Made by a program: the position numbers and the translations under genes
Source of the DNA: Candidatus Competibacteraceae bacterium
Lineage (GTDB): Bacteria > Pseudomonadota > Gammaproteobacteria > Competibacterales > Competibacteraceae
DNA length: 64,000 bases
NCBI GenBank assembly: GCA_016699715.1
Contig: CP065007.1
Location: 2,232,001-2,296,000 of the forward strand
Direction of reading: 5' to 3'
The notes under the pieces: generated by a model
What the model saw: only the letters and a program-made list of their open reading frames with translations
Databases searched by the model: none
What the model was told of the DNA's origin: nothing
Shown: positions 1 through 12,426 of the stretch, piece after piece
How the letters are laid out: each line of letters starts with the position of its first letter
How positions within the stretch are numbered: the first letter of the stretch is position 1

Positions 1-77
1 GCTCAACGTCTCTGGCTGCGGATGACAGCTAACAGTCTCGCACACGAAGCATGATTTTGTGAACACGGCCTAGGTAA

Positions 78-449
78 TTGAGTTTTTTCACAGCTTCTGA
101 GTCAATCACTCAGCATATTGTATTAGCTGGAGAAGGCCATGTTTGGCTTTGTACGCCAGTCAAAGCGGAATTGCGGTTTGGCGCCTGCAAAAGTCAGCGA
201 GTAGCGGAGAATCAAGCGCAATTGCGCCAATTCTTTGCCAATATCGGCCTGCCTTTTGACGATGATGCCGCCGAGCATTTCGGCGACATCCGCGCTGCCT
301 TGGCTCGTCAAGGTAAGCCGATTGGCCCTTATGACTTGCAAATCGCCGCCATCGCCCGTGCTCATGGCTTGGTTGTCGTCACTCACAACACCCGCGAATT
401 TACCCGCATACCCGGTTTGATAGTGGAAAATTGGCTGGTTAACCCATAG
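78..449 (+). pseudogene. 5'-truncated VapC-like PIN-domain toxin
   Basis: The reading frame matches the middle and end of VapC toxins, which are PIN-domain ribonucleases. It contains the VKAELRFGA segment, the GPYDLQIAA segment with a catalytic Asp, and the THNTREF and GLIVENW tail. Family members begin with a strand carrying an LDTN motif whose Asp is catalytic. Here nothing like that is present: the frame is closed by a TAA at 75-77, and the only start is a TTG at 78. About 20 N-terminal residues are therefore missing and the protein would lack one acidic metal ligand. No antitoxin is seen in the 77 bases upstream, although the window starts there. Most likely a dead toxin gene; homology is clear, functionality very doubtful. 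Confidence 0.7.
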
Positions 450-466
450 TTTCGCGAGAAAATTTG

Positions 467-3196
<2,730 letters not shown>

Positions 3197-3209
3197 GAGG
3201 GAAGGGACG

Positions 3210-4400
3210 ATGGAACCGCTGACTGTCACCGGCATCCGGTTGGGAACCGCCCGCGCCGGCATCAAATATCCCGACCGCCGCGATCTGGTGGTGGTCGAGC
3301 TGGCGGCGGAGACCCAGGCCGCCGCTGTGTTTACCCGCAACGCCTTTTGCGCCGCCCCGGTCACGGTGGCGCGGACGCATCTGGCCGCCGCCAGTCCGCG
3401 TTACCTGGTGATCAACACCGGCAACGCCAACGCCGGCACCGGCCGGCAGGGGCTGGCCGATGCCGAGGCCAGTTGCCGAAATCTGGCGGAGCGGACCGGC
3501 TGCCGTTCGGAAGAGGTACTACCGTTTTCCACCGGGGTGATCGGCGAGCCGCTGCCGTTGTTTCGGTTGGTGACCGGCCTGTCGGGGGCGCTGGCAACGC
3601 TGCGGCCCGACGGTTGGACGGAAGCCGCCGCCGGCATCATGACCACCGACACCCGGCCGAAGTGGGCGTCGCGGCGACTGACGCTGGCCGGGCGGGAAGT
3701 GACGATCACCGGTATCGCCAAGGGGGCCGGCATGATCCGGCCGGATATGGCCACGATGCTGGCTTTCGTCGCCACCGATGCCGCCGTGGACCCGGCACTG
3801 TTGCGGGAGATCCTGCACGAAGCAGTCGCCGATTCCTTCAATGCCATCACCGTGGACGGCGATACCTCGACCAACGATGCCTGCCTGTTGTTGGCCACCG
3901 GCCGGTCCGGGGCGAGCATACCCGCGACGGGTGACAACCGTGCCCGTTTCGCCACGGCGGTGGGCGAGGTATGCGCCGAGCTGGCACAGGCCATCGTCCG
4001 CGACGGCGAGGGCGCCACCAAATTCATCACCGTGCGGGTCGAGGGTGGCCGGGACGCGGCCGAGTGTCGGCAGGTCGCCTACACGATCGCCCACTCGCCA
4101 CTGGTCAAAACCGCCTTCTTCGCTTCCGATCCCAATTGGGGCCGTATCTTGGCGGCAGTGGGACGATCGGGGTTGGATGCGCTCGACCTGGAGCGGGTAA
4201 CCATCCATCTCGACGAGGTTTGCATCGTCCGCGACGGCGGTCGCACCCCGGATTACACCGAGGCACAGGGCCAGTGCGTCATGGCGCGGCCCGAGATCAC
4301 CATCCGGGTCGAACTCGGGCGAGGAGAGGCGGCGGCGCGAATTTGGACCACCGATCTGTCCTTCGACTATGTGCGCATCAACGCCGAATACCGGACGTGA
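3210..4400 (+). CDS. argJ: ArgJ bifunctional ornithine acetyltransferase/N-acetylglutamate synthase
   Basis: ArgJ moves the acetyl group from N-acetylornithine to glutamate, recycling it in arginine biosynthesis; some homologs also use acetyl-CoA. The 396-residue product is of normal length. It contains the autocleavage region [16 protein letters not shown], whose Thr before MLAF becomes the N-terminal nucleophile of the beta chain, and the GDTSTND and ASDPNWGR segments of the active site. The ATG at 3210 follows a GAGAGGGAAGGGA ribosome site, 13 bp after the secA stop. The stop overlaps the mutT start by 4 bp (GTGA), so the two are probably translationally coupled. The secA-argJ-mutT order recurs in Gammaproteobacteria. 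Confidence 0.96.
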   Translation: MEPLTVTGIRLGTARAGIKYPDRRDLVVVELAAETQAAAVFTRNAFCAAPVTVARTHLAAASPRYLVINTGNANAGTGRQGLADAEASCRNLAERTGCRSEEVLPFSTGVIGEPLPLFRLVTGLSGALATLRPDGWTEAAAGIMTTDTRPKWASRRLTLAGREVTITGIAKGAGMIRPDMATMLAFVATDAAVDPALLREILHEAVADSFNAITVDGDTSTNDACLLLATGRSGASIPATGDNRARFATAVGEVCAELAQAIVRDGEGATKFITVRVEGGRDAAECRQVAYTIAHSPLVKTAFFASDPNWGRILAAVGRSGLDALDLERVTIHLDEVCIVRDGGRTPDYTEAQGQCVMARPEITIRVELGRGEAAARIWTTDLSFDYVRINAEYRT

Positions 4401-4831
4401 ACACCCCCGGAGAACGAAGCGTCGTCGTGCATGTGGCGGTGGGCATCGTCACCGGAGCCGATGGGGCGGTGCTGATCACCCGCCGGCCCGACCACGTCCA
4501 TCAGGGCGGATTGTGGGAGTTTCCTGGCGGCAAGGTGGAGCACGGTGAATCGGTCATCGCCGCGCTGGGCCGCGAACTGCGCGAGGAACTGGGCATCGCG
4601 GTGCGAGCCGCCGAGCCGCTGCTTCGGACCGGGCACGCCTATCCCGACGATCGCCGCGTATTGCTGGATGTCTGGCGGGTGACCGATTTCGAGGGCGAAC
4701 CGCACGGTCGGGAAGGGCAGCCGTTGGTTTGGGCATCGCTCAGCGAGATGAAGCAATTCGCGTTCCCCGCCGCCGATGCGCCGATTATCGCCGCGTTGCT
4801 CGGCGAAGTGGGAAACCCGGCTGAGCCGTGA
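4397..4831 (+). CDS. mutT: MutT/NUDIX 8-oxo-dGTP diphosphatase
   Basis: MutT hydrolyses 8-oxo-dGTP to the monophosphate, cleaning oxidised guanine from the nucleotide pool. The 144-residue product carries a full Nudix box (GGKVEHGES...REL-REELGI, the GX5EX7REUXEEXGU pattern) with its metal-binding glutamates, preceded by a VAVGIV strand and the LWEFPGGK motif seen in true MutT proteins. It is slightly longer than E. coli MutT but lacks the thiamine-phosphate-synthase domain that some homologs carry. The GTG start at 4397 overlaps the argJ stop, which supports it over internal starts. It ends 28 bp from the convergent zapD stop; I see no clear terminator between them. Confidence 0.93.
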   Translation: MNTPGERSVVVHVAVGIVTGADGAVLITRRPDHVHQGGLWEFPGGKVEHGESVIAALGRELREELGIAVRAAEPLLRTGHAYPDDRRVLLDVWRVTDFEGEPHGREGQPLVWASLSEMKQFAFPAADAPIIAALLGEVGNPAEP

Positions 4832-4859
4832 ACCGCCGACGGTACTGTCGAAGCCAGCT

Positions 4860-5648
4860 TCAAATGGCGCAGCAGACCAGTTCGAAGGCGATATTGGCCG
4901 AGCTTTGGACGGCGCGGCGGTTGGGGTTCGGCTGTTCGAGAAAGTGAATCGAGAAGCGATGCCGGCCGCCGCTGATTTCCGGGAACAGGGAGTTGCCGGC
5001 TGGCAGCAGGACTCGGACGAGCTGATGGGGCGTGCCGCTGTCGAGGCCGCGCTGAAAAAAACCCCGCACGGCGATTTCCGGCTGGGGTGTGGCGCTCTCG
5101 CGAATCAGCCGAAGCAGTAGCGTGGCGGCCTGTTGCAAGGGCAGTAGAGGGGTCAGCCATTCCCGTAGATGGCCAGCGCGGATCGAGGCATCCTGCTGTA
5201 GCCAGTGATAAAACGCCGGAAGATCGAACCGGCAGGTGCCGCCGGGAATCTGGCTCCGATTATGGATGGCGCTGAGGAAGTCGGTTTGCCGCACCGCCTC
5301 CAACGCCAGGCTGTCCAGACCATGAACCTGCCCGATGACCGCATCGATTTCCGCCAGCACGCTGTCCAGGGTGGCGGCGTGTACGCCGGGCACTTGTCGC
5401 AGGCGATTCAGGGTGGTGCCGTGCCGTTCCAGTTCCTTGAGCAAGTCTCCTTTGAATTCGTTCCGTCCGGTCAGCGCCAGAAGGTCGAACAAACCCTGTA
5501 GCGCGGCGCGGCTGTCCCAGCTCGAATGCCCGGCGATAGCGTGGTTCAGCTGTTGAAACAGGAATTCCAGGCGCAGCAACGAGCGGATGCGTTCGTTCAG
5601 GGGGTGTTCGTAGCAGACGGCTTGGTACAAGAGCGACCTCGCGGGCAC
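4860..5648 (-). CDS. zapD: ZapD cell division protein
   Basis: ZapD (formerly YacF) binds the FtsZ C-terminal tail and bundles filaments at the Z-ring. The 262-residue product starts YEHPLNERIRSLLRLEFLF, the highly conserved ZapD opening, followed by the mainly helical domain and a C-terminal half with the RFSIHFLEQ region. The start is a GTG at 5648, placing about 12 residues before the conserved segment; no ATG is available in frame there. It is the last gene of the pilB-pilC-pilD-coaE-zapD run. The small zinc protein YacG, often next to zapD, is absent. Confidence 0.93.
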   Translation of the reverse strand: MPARSLLYQAVCYEHPLNERIRSLLRLEFLFQQLNHAIAGHSSWDSRAALQGLFDLLALTGRNEFKGDLLKELERHGTTLNRLRQVPGVHAATLDSVLAEIDAVIGQVHGLDSLALEAVRQTDFLSAIHNRSQIPGGTCRFDLPAFYHWLQQDASIRAGHLREWLTPLLPLQQAATLLLRLIRESATPQPEIAVRGFFQRGLDSGTPHQLVRVLLPAGNSLFPEISGGRHRFSIHFLEQPNPNRRAVQSSANIAFELVCCAI

Positions 5649-5695
5649 GGCAATGGTCTATGCGGCCCAGACGCGAAAACACGAATGTGCCGGTC

Positions 5696-6301
5696 TTAAG
5701 CCTGGTGGGCGGCCAGCGCCGAATAGTGCCGATGTAGCGCGGTGACCCGGCGATCCAGTTCCACCAAGTCGCCGTCGTTTTCCAGAATATCATTCGCCAG
5801 CGCGAGCCGCTGGTCGCGCTGGGCTTGGGCGACCAGGATAGCCCGCGCCTGGATGGCGTCGATCCGGTCACGTGCCATGACCCGACGGATTTGCTCGGCT
5901 TCGGGTGTGTCCACCACCAACACCCGATCCACCAGATCGCTCATCCCAGTCTCCGCCAGCAGCGGGATGACCACTAGGCAATAGGGGATGGCGGTCAAGG
6001 CGGCGACGCGCTCCCGCGTCACGGCGCGGATGCGGGGGTGCAGGATGGCTTCGAGCCGTCGTCGTCCGGCGGGATCGGCGAAAACCCGTTCGCGCAGGCG
6101 CGCGCGGTGCAGCCGGCCGTCGCTGTCGAGGCAGTTCGATCCGAACTCGGTTACGATATCGACCAGGGCGGGTTGGCCGGGCTCGACCAGTTCACGGGCG
6201 ATCAGGTCGGTATCGATGACCGGTACGCCGTGCCGCGCAAAGCGGTCGCTGACCGCCGTTTTGCCGCTGCCGATGCCGCCCGTTAGCCCAATGACCAGCA
6301 C
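5696..6301 (-). CDS. coaE: Dephospho-CoA kinase
   Basis: CoaE phosphorylates the ribose 3'-hydroxyl of dephospho-CoA, the last step of coenzyme A synthesis. The 201-residue protein opens with a P-loop (GLTGGIGSGKT) directly at the N-terminus, has the DTDLIARELVEPG substrate-binding segment, and ends with the lid and C-terminal helices typical of the family. The start is a GTG at 6301 (VLVIGLTGG), 3 bp after the pilD stop, so the two are tightly linked in one transcript. The pilD-coaE-zapD order is a known gammaproteobacterial arrangement. Confidence 0.95.
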   Translation of the reverse strand: MLVIGLTGGIGSGKTAVSDRFARHGVPVIDTDLIARELVEPGQPALVDIVTEFGSNCLDSDGRLHRARLRERVFADPAGRRRLEAILHPRIRAVTRERVAALTAIPYCLVVIPLLAETGMSDLVDRVLVVDTPEAEQIRRVMARDRIDAIQARAILVAQAQRDQRLALANDILENDGDLVELDRRVTALHRHYSALAAHQA

Positions 6302-6304
6302 GAA

Positions 6305-7174
6305 TCAGAATCCCAGCCAGTGGAGATAGGCACGATTGATCGCTTCACCCCACAGCAACGCGATCCAGCCGGCAGCCGCCAGAAAGGGGCCGAAGGGTAA
6401 TGGCGCGCCGCGCGCCCGGCCGCGCCACAATATCAGCGCCAGCCCACAGATCGCGCCCACCAGCGAAGACAGCAGCACGATAGTGACCAGGTACTGCCAG
6501 CCGGTCCAGGCACCCAGCGCCGCCAGCAGCTTGAAGTCGCCGTGGCCCATGCCCTCCTTGCCGGTCAGCAGCCGAAAGCCCTGGTAGACCAGCCAAAGCG
6601 ACAGGTAGCCAGCCATGGCGCCGATCACGGCATCACGCAGATCGACACCCAGCCCGGCCAGCGCTATCAGCAGCCCCAGCCACAGCAGCGGCAGGGTCAG
6701 ATCGTCGGGCAGCAACTGGTGGTGAAGATCGATGACACTGGCCGCCAGCAGGGTCCAGGTGAACAGCAGCGCCGCCGCCGCCGGCCAGCCGAAGCCGAAC
6801 TGCCAGGCCACGATGCCGGCCAGCAGCCCGCTTGCCGCTTCCACCAGCGGATACTGGACGCCGATTGCAACGCCGCAGTGGGCGCAGCGGCCGCACTGTC
6901 GGATGTAGCTCAACAGCGGGATATTCTCCGCGGCACCAATCAGGTGATGGCAGTGCGGACATTGCGAGCGCGGTCCCCACAGACTCAGCCGGGGCGTGTC
7001 GTCCGGGGCCGGCTGGCCGAGCAGTTCCGCGCATTGCGCGCGCCACTCCCGCTGCATCATAAGCGGCAGGCGGTAAATAACCACGTTGAGAAAGCTGCCG
7101 ACCATCAGGCCGAATAGCACGGTCAGGATGACGAACAGCACGGGTGAACCGGCCAGTAGCTCCAGCAGGGCCAT
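6305..7174 (-). CDS. pilD: Type IV prepilin peptidase PilD
   Basis: PilD cleaves the leader of type IV prepilins and pseudopilins and methylates the new N-terminal residue at the inner membrane. The 289-residue protein has the N-terminal cytoplasmic domain with two zinc-binding CxxC pairs (CPHCHH and CGRCAHCG), followed by several membrane helices. The aspartyl-protease motifs are present: an Asp in SVIDLHHQLLPD and the GMGHGDFKLL segment. The ATG at 7174 is 12 bp after the pilC stop. Because no pilin gene lies in the window, its substrates must be encoded elsewhere. Confidence 0.95.
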   Translation of the reverse strand: MALLELLAGSPVLFVILTVLFGLMVGSFLNVVIYRLPLMMQREWRAQCAELLGQPAPDDTPRLSLWGPRSQCPHCHHLIGAAENIPLLSYIRQCGRCAHCGVAIGVQYPLVEAASGLLAGIVAWQFGFGWPAAAALLFTWTLLAASVIDLHHQLLPDDLTLPLLWLGLLIALAGLGVDLRDAVIGAMAGYLSLWLVYQGFRLLTGKEGMGHGDFKLLAALGAWTGWQYLVTIVLLSSLVGAICGLALILWRGRARGAPLPFGPFLAAAGWIALLWGEAINRAYLHWLGF

Positions 7175-7186
7175 CGCGGGGCGCCG

Positions 7187-8428
7187 TCAGACCGCCGAGG
7201 CCAGCTTGAAGATCGGCAGGTACATGGCGATCACCAGCGTGCCAACCACGCCGGCCAGGAAGGCCATCAGCAGCGGTTCGATCATGGTGGTCAGGGTATC
7301 GACCTTCTGGTCGACTTCCGCCTCGTAGAAATCGGCGACCTTGGCCAGCATGTCGCCCAGCGAACCGGCTTCCTCGCCGATGGCCACCATCTGGACCACC
7401 ATGTCGGGAAACAGGCTGCTCTGGCGCATGGCGAAGTTCAGCTGCTGACCGATGGAGACCGATTCGCGCATGTTCAGCACCGCTTTTTCGTAGACGTAGT
7501 TGCCGGTGGCGCCGGCCACGCTGAACAAGGCGTCCACCAGCGGCACGCCGCCGCTGAACAGGGTGGACAGGGTGCGGGCGAAGCGGGCGTTGGCCGAAGT
7601 GGCGACCAAGTCGCCGATCAGCGGCATTTGCAGGACCATGCGGTCCAGCCATTGGTAGAAGGTGCGCGAGCGCTTGCGCGCTTCCAGAAAGCCGACCACG
7701 GCCACCACCGGCGTGCCCAGAATGAGATACCAGTATTCTTGAAAAACCGCCGAAAGATCGATAACAAACCGGGTCAGGGCCGGCAGTTCCGCGCCGAAAC
7801 CCTTGAATAGATCTTCGAAGGTTGGAATGACGAAGATCAGCAGAATGGCGGTGACGACAAAGGCGAACACCAGCACGATGGCTGGATAGGTCAGTGCTTT
7901 CTTGACCTTGGCCTTCAGCGCTTCGGATTTTTCCAGATAGGTCGCGATCTTGTCGAGCAGCACCTCAAGCACACCGGCTTCCTCGCCGGCATGCACCAGG
8001 CTGCAGTACAGATCGTTGAAGTACAAATGATGCTTGGCGAACGCCTTGGAGAGCGCGGTGCCGCTTTCCACGTTGGCCTTGATGTCCAGGATGAGTTCCT
8101 TGACTTTGGTCTTTCTGTTGCTGTGTCCGACCATGTCCAGTGCCTGTACCACGGCGATGCCGGAGCTCAGCATGGTGCAGAGTTGGCGAGTGAACAACAT
8201 GATGTCCTTGGGAACGATATTGTCGCCGAAGGTGAACAGCGGTTTGGGTTTTTTCCTGACGCTCAGCGGAATGATCCCCTGCCGGCGCAGTTCGGCCTTG
8301 ATCAGGTTCTGGTGGACACCCCGTAGCTCACCCTTGACCCGGGCACCACGTTTATCGGTGCCTTCCCATTTGAAAGTCAGCTCTTCATCTTTTTTCTTGG
8401 CTTTTGCCAGCGTCGGTTGTTTGGCCAC
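7187..8428 (-). CDS. pilC: Type IV pilus inner-membrane platform protein PilC
   Basis: PilC is the GspF-family inner-membrane platform on which the PilB ATPase acts during pilus extension. The 413-residue product has the basic N-terminal cytoplasmic segment, then two repeated T2SSF domains, each a helical bundle with an E-AG-LxxxLxKxA pattern (AGEEAGVLEVLLDKIA and IGEEAGSLGDMLAKVA), separated and followed by hydrophobic helices. The start is a GTG at 8428, 5 bp downstream of the pilB stop. Length and domain order are normal. Confidence 0.95.
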   Translation of the reverse strand: MAKQPTLAKAKKKDEELTFKWEGTDKRGARVKGELRGVHQNLIKAELRRQGIIPLSVRKKPKPLFTFGDNIVPKDIMLFTRQLCTMLSSGIAVVQALDMVGHSNRKTKVKELILDIKANVESGTALSKAFAKHHLYFNDLYCSLVHAGEEAGVLEVLLDKIATYLEKSEALKAKVKKALTYPAIVLVFAFVVTAILLIFVIPTFEDLFKGFGAELPALTRFVIDLSAVFQEYWYLILGTPVVAVVGFLEARKRSRTFYQWLDRMVLQMPLIGDLVATSANARFARTLSTLFSGGVPLVDALFSVAGATGNYVYEKAVLNMRESVSIGQQLNFAMRQSSLFPDMVVQMVAIGEEAGSLGDMLAKVADFYEAEVDQKVDTLTTMIEPLLMAFLAGVVGTLVIAMYLPIFKLASAV

Positions 8429-8433
8429 GGCGA

Positions 8434-10164
8434 TTAATCCGTTGTCACTCGGTTGATTTCTTCAAGGCTGGTGAGGCCGGCGCGGACCTTGTTCAGACCC
8501 GAGCGGCGTAAGTCGTTGATGCCTTCCCGGCGTGCCTGCTCGGCGATTTGCAGCACATTGCCGTTTTCCATGATGATCCGGCCGATTTCGTCGGAAATCG
8601 GCATCACTTCATAGACGCCGACCCGGCCCTTGTAGCCGTGGTTGCATTGGTCGCAGCCGACGGCTTTAAAGACGATCAGATCCTTTAGCTCACTCTCAAG
8701 GAAGCCCTGGTTGATCAGCTCTTCCGGCGGAATCCGCACTTCTTCCTTACAGTGCGGGCACAGCCGACGCGCCAGCCGCTGGGCGATGATGAGCGTCACG
8801 CTGGAGGCGATGTTATAGGGTGCCACACCCATGTTGACCATGCGGTTGAGGGTTTGCGGCGCGCTGTTGGTATGTACGGTGGATAGTACCATGTGACCGG
8901 TTTGGGCAGCCTTGATGGCGATCTCGGCGGTTTCCAGGTCGCGGATCTCGCCGACCATGATGATGTCCGGGTCCTGGCGCAGGAAGGCACGTAAAGCGTT
9001 GGCGAAGCTCATGCCGACCTTGGGATTGACGTTGACCTGATTGACGCCGGGCAGATTGATTTCCACCGGATCCTCGGCGGTGGAAATATTGACCTCCGCC
9101 GTATTCAGGATGTTGAGCGCCGTGTATAGAGACACGGTTTTGCCGCTGCCGGTGGGCCCGGTCACCAGCACCATGCCCTGTGGTCTTTGAATCGCCTTGA
9201 GAAACAGTTTCTTCTGGTGATCCTCGTAGCCCAGGGCCTCGATGCCGAGCTGGGCGCTGCTGGGATCGAGCAGGCGCAACACCACCTTCTCGCCCCAAAG
9301 GGTGGGCATGGTGTTGACGCGAAAATCGATGGCCCGTTGTTTGGTGAGATATAGTTTGAGCCGTCCGTCCTGCGGCACCCGGCGTTCGGCGATGTCGAGT
9401 TGGGCCATGATCTTCAGGCGCGCGGCCAGCCGCGGCGCCATCGAGACAGGCGGTTTGTAGAGTTCGTCCAGGATGCCGTCCTGGCGCAGGCGTACCCGAT
9501 AGGTTTTTTCGTAAGGTTCGAAGTGGATGTCGGAGGCGCCGCGGTTGATGGCCTGGATAATGACCTGGTTGACGAATCGCACCACCGGCGCATCGTCGGC
9601 GTCGGCCTGAGTCAGCGTTTCAACCTTGGCCGGGTCGCCCTCGCTGCTGTAGTCGAGATCGCCCATTTCCTGATCGACCATGGCCGACGCCGACGTTTCA
9701 ACGGCGGAATCGAGCATCTTGACCAGATGCAGCTCACTCACGATCACTGGTTCGACGTCCAGCCGGGTTTGGAATTTGATGTCTTCCAGCACCCGTGGGT
9801 TGGTGGGATCGCTCAGGCCCACAAACAGTCGCCGGCCCCGTTTGTGCAGCGGCAGGGCGTGGTGCTGGCGGAGCAGTTTTTCATCGACCAACTGCACGAC
9901 GGTCTTATCGATCTCCAGTGCTTCGATATCGAACAGCGGTAGATTGAAACTGCGCGCGGCGACGCGGGCGATGTCTTGGTCGCGAGCCAGCTTGTTATCG
10001 AGCAAGTAGGCGACGAACGGGATGTTTTGTTTGCGCGCCTGCTCGGAAGCTTTCAGTGCGCCGGCCTCATCGAGCAGATGATGCATGACGAGCTGCCTGG
10101 CCAGCCCGCCTAGCGGGCCGCTGGGTTGGCTGGCGACATTATTGGAAATGGGAATACTAGCCAT
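8434..10164 (-). CDS. pilB: Type IV pilus assembly ATPase PilB
   Basis: PilB is the hexameric ATPase that powers pilus extension. The 576-residue product has an N-terminal MshEN/T2SSE-N domain, a Walker A site (GPTGSGKT), Asp and His boxes, a Walker B region ([12 protein letters not shown]) and the zinc tetracysteine motif formed by CPHC and CDQC near the C-terminus. The ATG at 10164 is preceded by GGAGGAA about 13 bases upstream, a slightly long spacing. It is the first gene of a five-gene minus-strand operon. In many relatives pilA lies divergently upstream; here the upstream gene encodes a lipoprotein instead. Confidence 0.96.
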   Translation of the reverse strand: MASIPISNNVASQPSGPLGGLARQLVMHHLLDEAGALKASEQARKQNIPFVAYLLDNKLARDQDIARVAARSFNLPLFDIEALEIDKTVVQLVDEKLLRQHHALPLHKRGRRLFVGLSDPTNPRVLEDIKFQTRLDVEPVIVSELHLVKMLDSAVETSASAMVDQEMGDLDYSSEGDPAKVETLTQADADDAPVVRFVNQVIIQAINRGASDIHFEPYEKTYRVRLRQDGILDELYKPPVSMAPRLAARLKIMAQLDIAERRVPQDGRLKLYLTKQRAIDFRVNTMPTLWGEKVVLRLLDPSSAQLGIEALGYEDHQKKLFLKAIQRPQGMVLVTGPTGSGKTVSLYTALNILNTAEVNISTAEDPVEINLPGVNQVNVNPKVGMSFANALRAFLRQDPDIIMVGEIRDLETAEIAIKAAQTGHMVLSTVHTNSAPQTLNRMVNMGVAPYNIASSVTLIIAQRLARRLCPHCKEEVRIPPEELINQGFLESELKDLIVFKAVGCDQCNHGYKGRVGVYEVMPISDEIGRIIMENGNVLQIAEQARREGINDLRRSGLNKVRAGLTSLEEINRVTTD

Positions 10165-10456
10165 GACTTGATCTTATTCCTCCAGCGATTCAGCAGTGCC
10201 GATCGCTTGACAACCCAACTTTAGACCATGCGTGGAACCTTGGAAAGAGATACAAAGAGTCGATGGTCTTTTGTAAAACTCAGGTTACATCGGCGTGCGC
10301 GGGCGGCGGTCGCTCCCCGAATCGCCGGATGCGGGTGGATACCTGAGGTTGGCGGCGTCGCCACGCTTGCGGGTCATCCGGGTGTCTTGTTTTTGTCATA
10401 TTCGGGCAATCTCGGTGGACCATCATCTCGGTTTCGATTAAATGGGGAGTCGCGCG
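10165..10456. other. Divergent intergenic region between pilB and the phoX-like gene
   Basis: These 292 bases separate two divergently transcribed genes and must hold both promoters. No pilin gene, small RNA or strong hairpin is recognisable. The stretch can be read as open on the plus strand, but the translation has no family resemblance and runs into the lipoprotein signal in another frame, so I treat it as noncoding. Confidence 0.5.
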
Positions 10457-12331
10457 ATGAAAATAAAATTACTCACGGTAGCGGTGTTGTCCGCTCTGGG
10501 TCTGGCTGCTTGCAGTGACGATGACAACGATACGCCAACGCCGTCATCGACATCCGTGGTGAAGTCGGTCGAGTTTACCGGAACCGCCGCGCCCGCGACC
10601 GATGAGGAGTTCGCCACGACCTACACCACGTCGGTTGCCAAGGTGACTTATGAGGATGGTCAGATGAAGGACCTTCCTTTAAGTTACAATGTACTATTCA
10701 GCGTCAGCGATAAAGTGGCCGAAGTAAACGGTAGTCAGTATCCCGCCGGCCAACTCTACAACTACAAGATGGAAGCGCTGCTCGATCCGATGGGTAATCC
10801 GGTGGTGGCCGAAACCCCGGACGCCAATAGCCTGCTCAATCTCGATGGTAAGCTGTTTCTGGTCACGCACTATGAGTATGACTGGATTTTGAGCGATGGT
10901 TCGGTTGGGTACAAGGTGCCGGGTTGGTACACCCGCATGCCGATGTCGATGACCCTGAGCGAGATCGCCCAAGCCAGCGACGGCAAGTTGAGCGCGACCA
11001 AGGTCAGGCCCATCGATTTTTCCGGGGTCAATGGTCTCTGGATTCCCTGCGCGGGTTCGCAGACACCTTGGAACACCCATCTGGGTTCGGAGGAAGACTA
11101 CGATCTGATTTACAACCCGCTCGACGGCGATAACTACGAAACGACTACCGCCGGCCTTAAGTCATTGACTGAACTTTACTTTAATGGAACGCAGCAGGCC
11201 AATCCCTATCACTACGGCATCATTCCCGAGGTGACGATCAAGTCCGATGGTTCCAGCAGTGTGGTTAAGCATCATGCCATGGGACGCGGAACCTGGGAGC
11301 TGTCGCGCTTGATGCCGGATGGACGCACCGCCTACATGGGCGACGATGGCGCTTACGGGCTCATGGCGATGTTCGTGGCCGATAAATACGGCGATCTATC
11401 CTCTGGCACCTTGTACTCCGCGAAATGGCACCAGGTCAGCGATCAGGACGGTGGTCGCGCAACACTTACCTGGAATCGACTCGGTCATGCCACCGACGCC
11501 GAAATCGAGCCCTTGGCCGACAGCCTGACTTTTGCCGAGATCTTCGATGCGGTCGAGCCGGTCGATGGGCAGTGCGCGGCGGGTTACACGCGGGTGCGGG
11601 CGGGTTCCTCCGCCGACGAATGTCTCAGCCTCAAGCCGGGCATGGAAAAGGCCGCCGCCTTTCTGGAAACCCGCCGCTACACGGCCCTGCTCGGCGGTAC
11701 CACCGAATTTACCAAGATGGAAGGTGTGACGGTCAATGCCAAGGACAAGAAATTGTACATGGCCATGTCGAGCATCAGAGACAGTATGACCTCCGATTCG
11801 ACCGAGCCAGTGAATGACATCCGTTTGCCGAAGAACAGCGCCGGCGCGACTTATACCTTAACCCTGGAATCCGGTGTCAAGGATAGTGCGGAGAACGCCA
11901 TCGATTCCGAGTGGGTGGCCACCACCATGTACGTGGAACCGGCCTTGCTCGGTAAGCCGATCGCCACCGACGAGGTCGGCAATACCGCCGATGTCAACAC
12001 CGTTGCCAACACCGATAATATCTTCTTCTCCGAGAAGATGCGCACTCTGTTCGTTGGCGAGGATTCGGGGATGCACATCAACAACTTCGTCTGGGCCTAT
12101 AACGTGGATACCCAGAAGTTAACCCGCATTCTGAGCTTGACCGCGGGGGCCGAATCCACTGGTCTGCAAGTAGTGGATAATCTGAACGGCCATGCCTACG
12201 TCATGAGCAATGCCCAGCATTACGGCGATTTCCCGAGCAGCATCAACGCCGACCTCAAGACGCGACTCACGCCGATGATCGACAAGTTCTACGCGCCGGT
12301 GGGTTATATCGGAGGCATTCCGGGCCTGTGA
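10457..12331 (+). CDS. PhoX/DUF839-family lipoprotein
   Basis: The 624-residue product resembles PhoX alkaline phosphatases (DUF839), calcium- and iron-dependent enzymes that release phosphate from organic esters outside the cytoplasm. Family marks are the PCAGSQTPWNTHLGSEE segment (Cys near residue 198), NPYHYGIIPEV, the KHHAMGRGTWE segment and MPDGRTAYMGDDG. The N-terminus is a lipoprotein signal with a LAAC lipobox followed by Asp residues. Classical PhoX enters the Tat pathway; no twin Arg is visible here. I use ATG 10457 because a GGGGAG ribosome site sits 7 bases upstream; an in-frame ATG at 10442 lies within that leader. A strong terminator follows. Substrate is inferred only from family. 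Confidence 0.8.
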   Translation: MKIKLLTVAVLSALGLAACSDDDNDTPTPSSTSVVKSVEFTGTAAPATDEEFATTYTTSVAKVTYEDGQMKDLPLSYNVLFSVSDKVAEVNGSQYPAGQLYNYKMEALLDPMGNPVVAETPDANSLLNLDGKLFLVTHYEYDWILSDGSVGYKVPGWYTRMPMSMTLSEIAQASDGKLSATKVRPIDFSGVNGLWIPCAGSQTPWNTHLGSEEDYDLIYNPLDGDNYETTTAGLKSLTELYFNGTQQANPYHYGIIPEVTIKSDGSSSVVKHHAMGRGTWELSRLMPDGRTAYMGDDGAYGLMAMFVADKYGDLSSGTLYSAKWHQVSDQDGGRATLTWNRLGHATDAEIEPLADSLTFAEIFDAVEPVDGQCAAGYTRVRAGSSADECLSLKPGMEKAAAFLETRRYTALLGGTTEFTKMEGVTVNAKDKKLYMAMSSIRDSMTSDSTEPVNDIRLPKNSAGATYTLTLESGVKDSAENAIDSEWVATTMYVEPALLGKPIATDEVGNTADVNTVANTDNIFFSEKMRTLFVGEDSGMHINNFVWAYNVDTQKLTRILSLTAGAESTGLQVVDNLNGHAYVMSNAQHYGDFPSSINADLKTRLTPMIDKFYAPVGYIGGIPGL

Positions 12332-12355
12332 TCATCCATTGATTTGAAGCAATCA

Positions 12356-12389
12356 AGCTGGCGACTTCCCGGGTCGCTAGCTTTTTTGC
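12356..12389 (+). terminator. Rho-independent terminator after the phoX-like gene
   Basis: A 10-bp stem (AGCTGGCGAC pairing with GTCGCTAGCT, one G-U pair, loop TTCCCGG) is followed directly by a T-run. It lies 24 bp after the stop codon of the PhoX-like gene. Confidence 0.8.
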
Positions 12390-12411
12390 TTTTTTGCTTT
12401 TTTGCTTTTTG
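12380..12411 (+). repeat. Tandem 8-bp repeat GCTTTTTT, four units
   Basis: Three exact GCTTTTTT units and one shortened unit stand in a row, starting within the terminator's T-tract and ending 15 bp before the start codon of the cytochrome gene. Such a short homopolymer-rich repeat is prone to slippage and lies where it could alter promoter or leader spacing of the downstream gene. Confidence 0.85.
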
Positions 12412-12426
12412 TGAAGAGTATCCCGC

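Noticed and set aside
10228..10518. 96-codon frame upstream of the phoX-like gene as a missing pilin
   Set aside because: No prepilin leader or hydrophobic N-terminal helix.
12380..12411. Short tandem repeats as a possible CRISPR array
   Set aside because: Units are 8 bp without spacers; no CRISPR array or cas gene is seen anywhere in the window.
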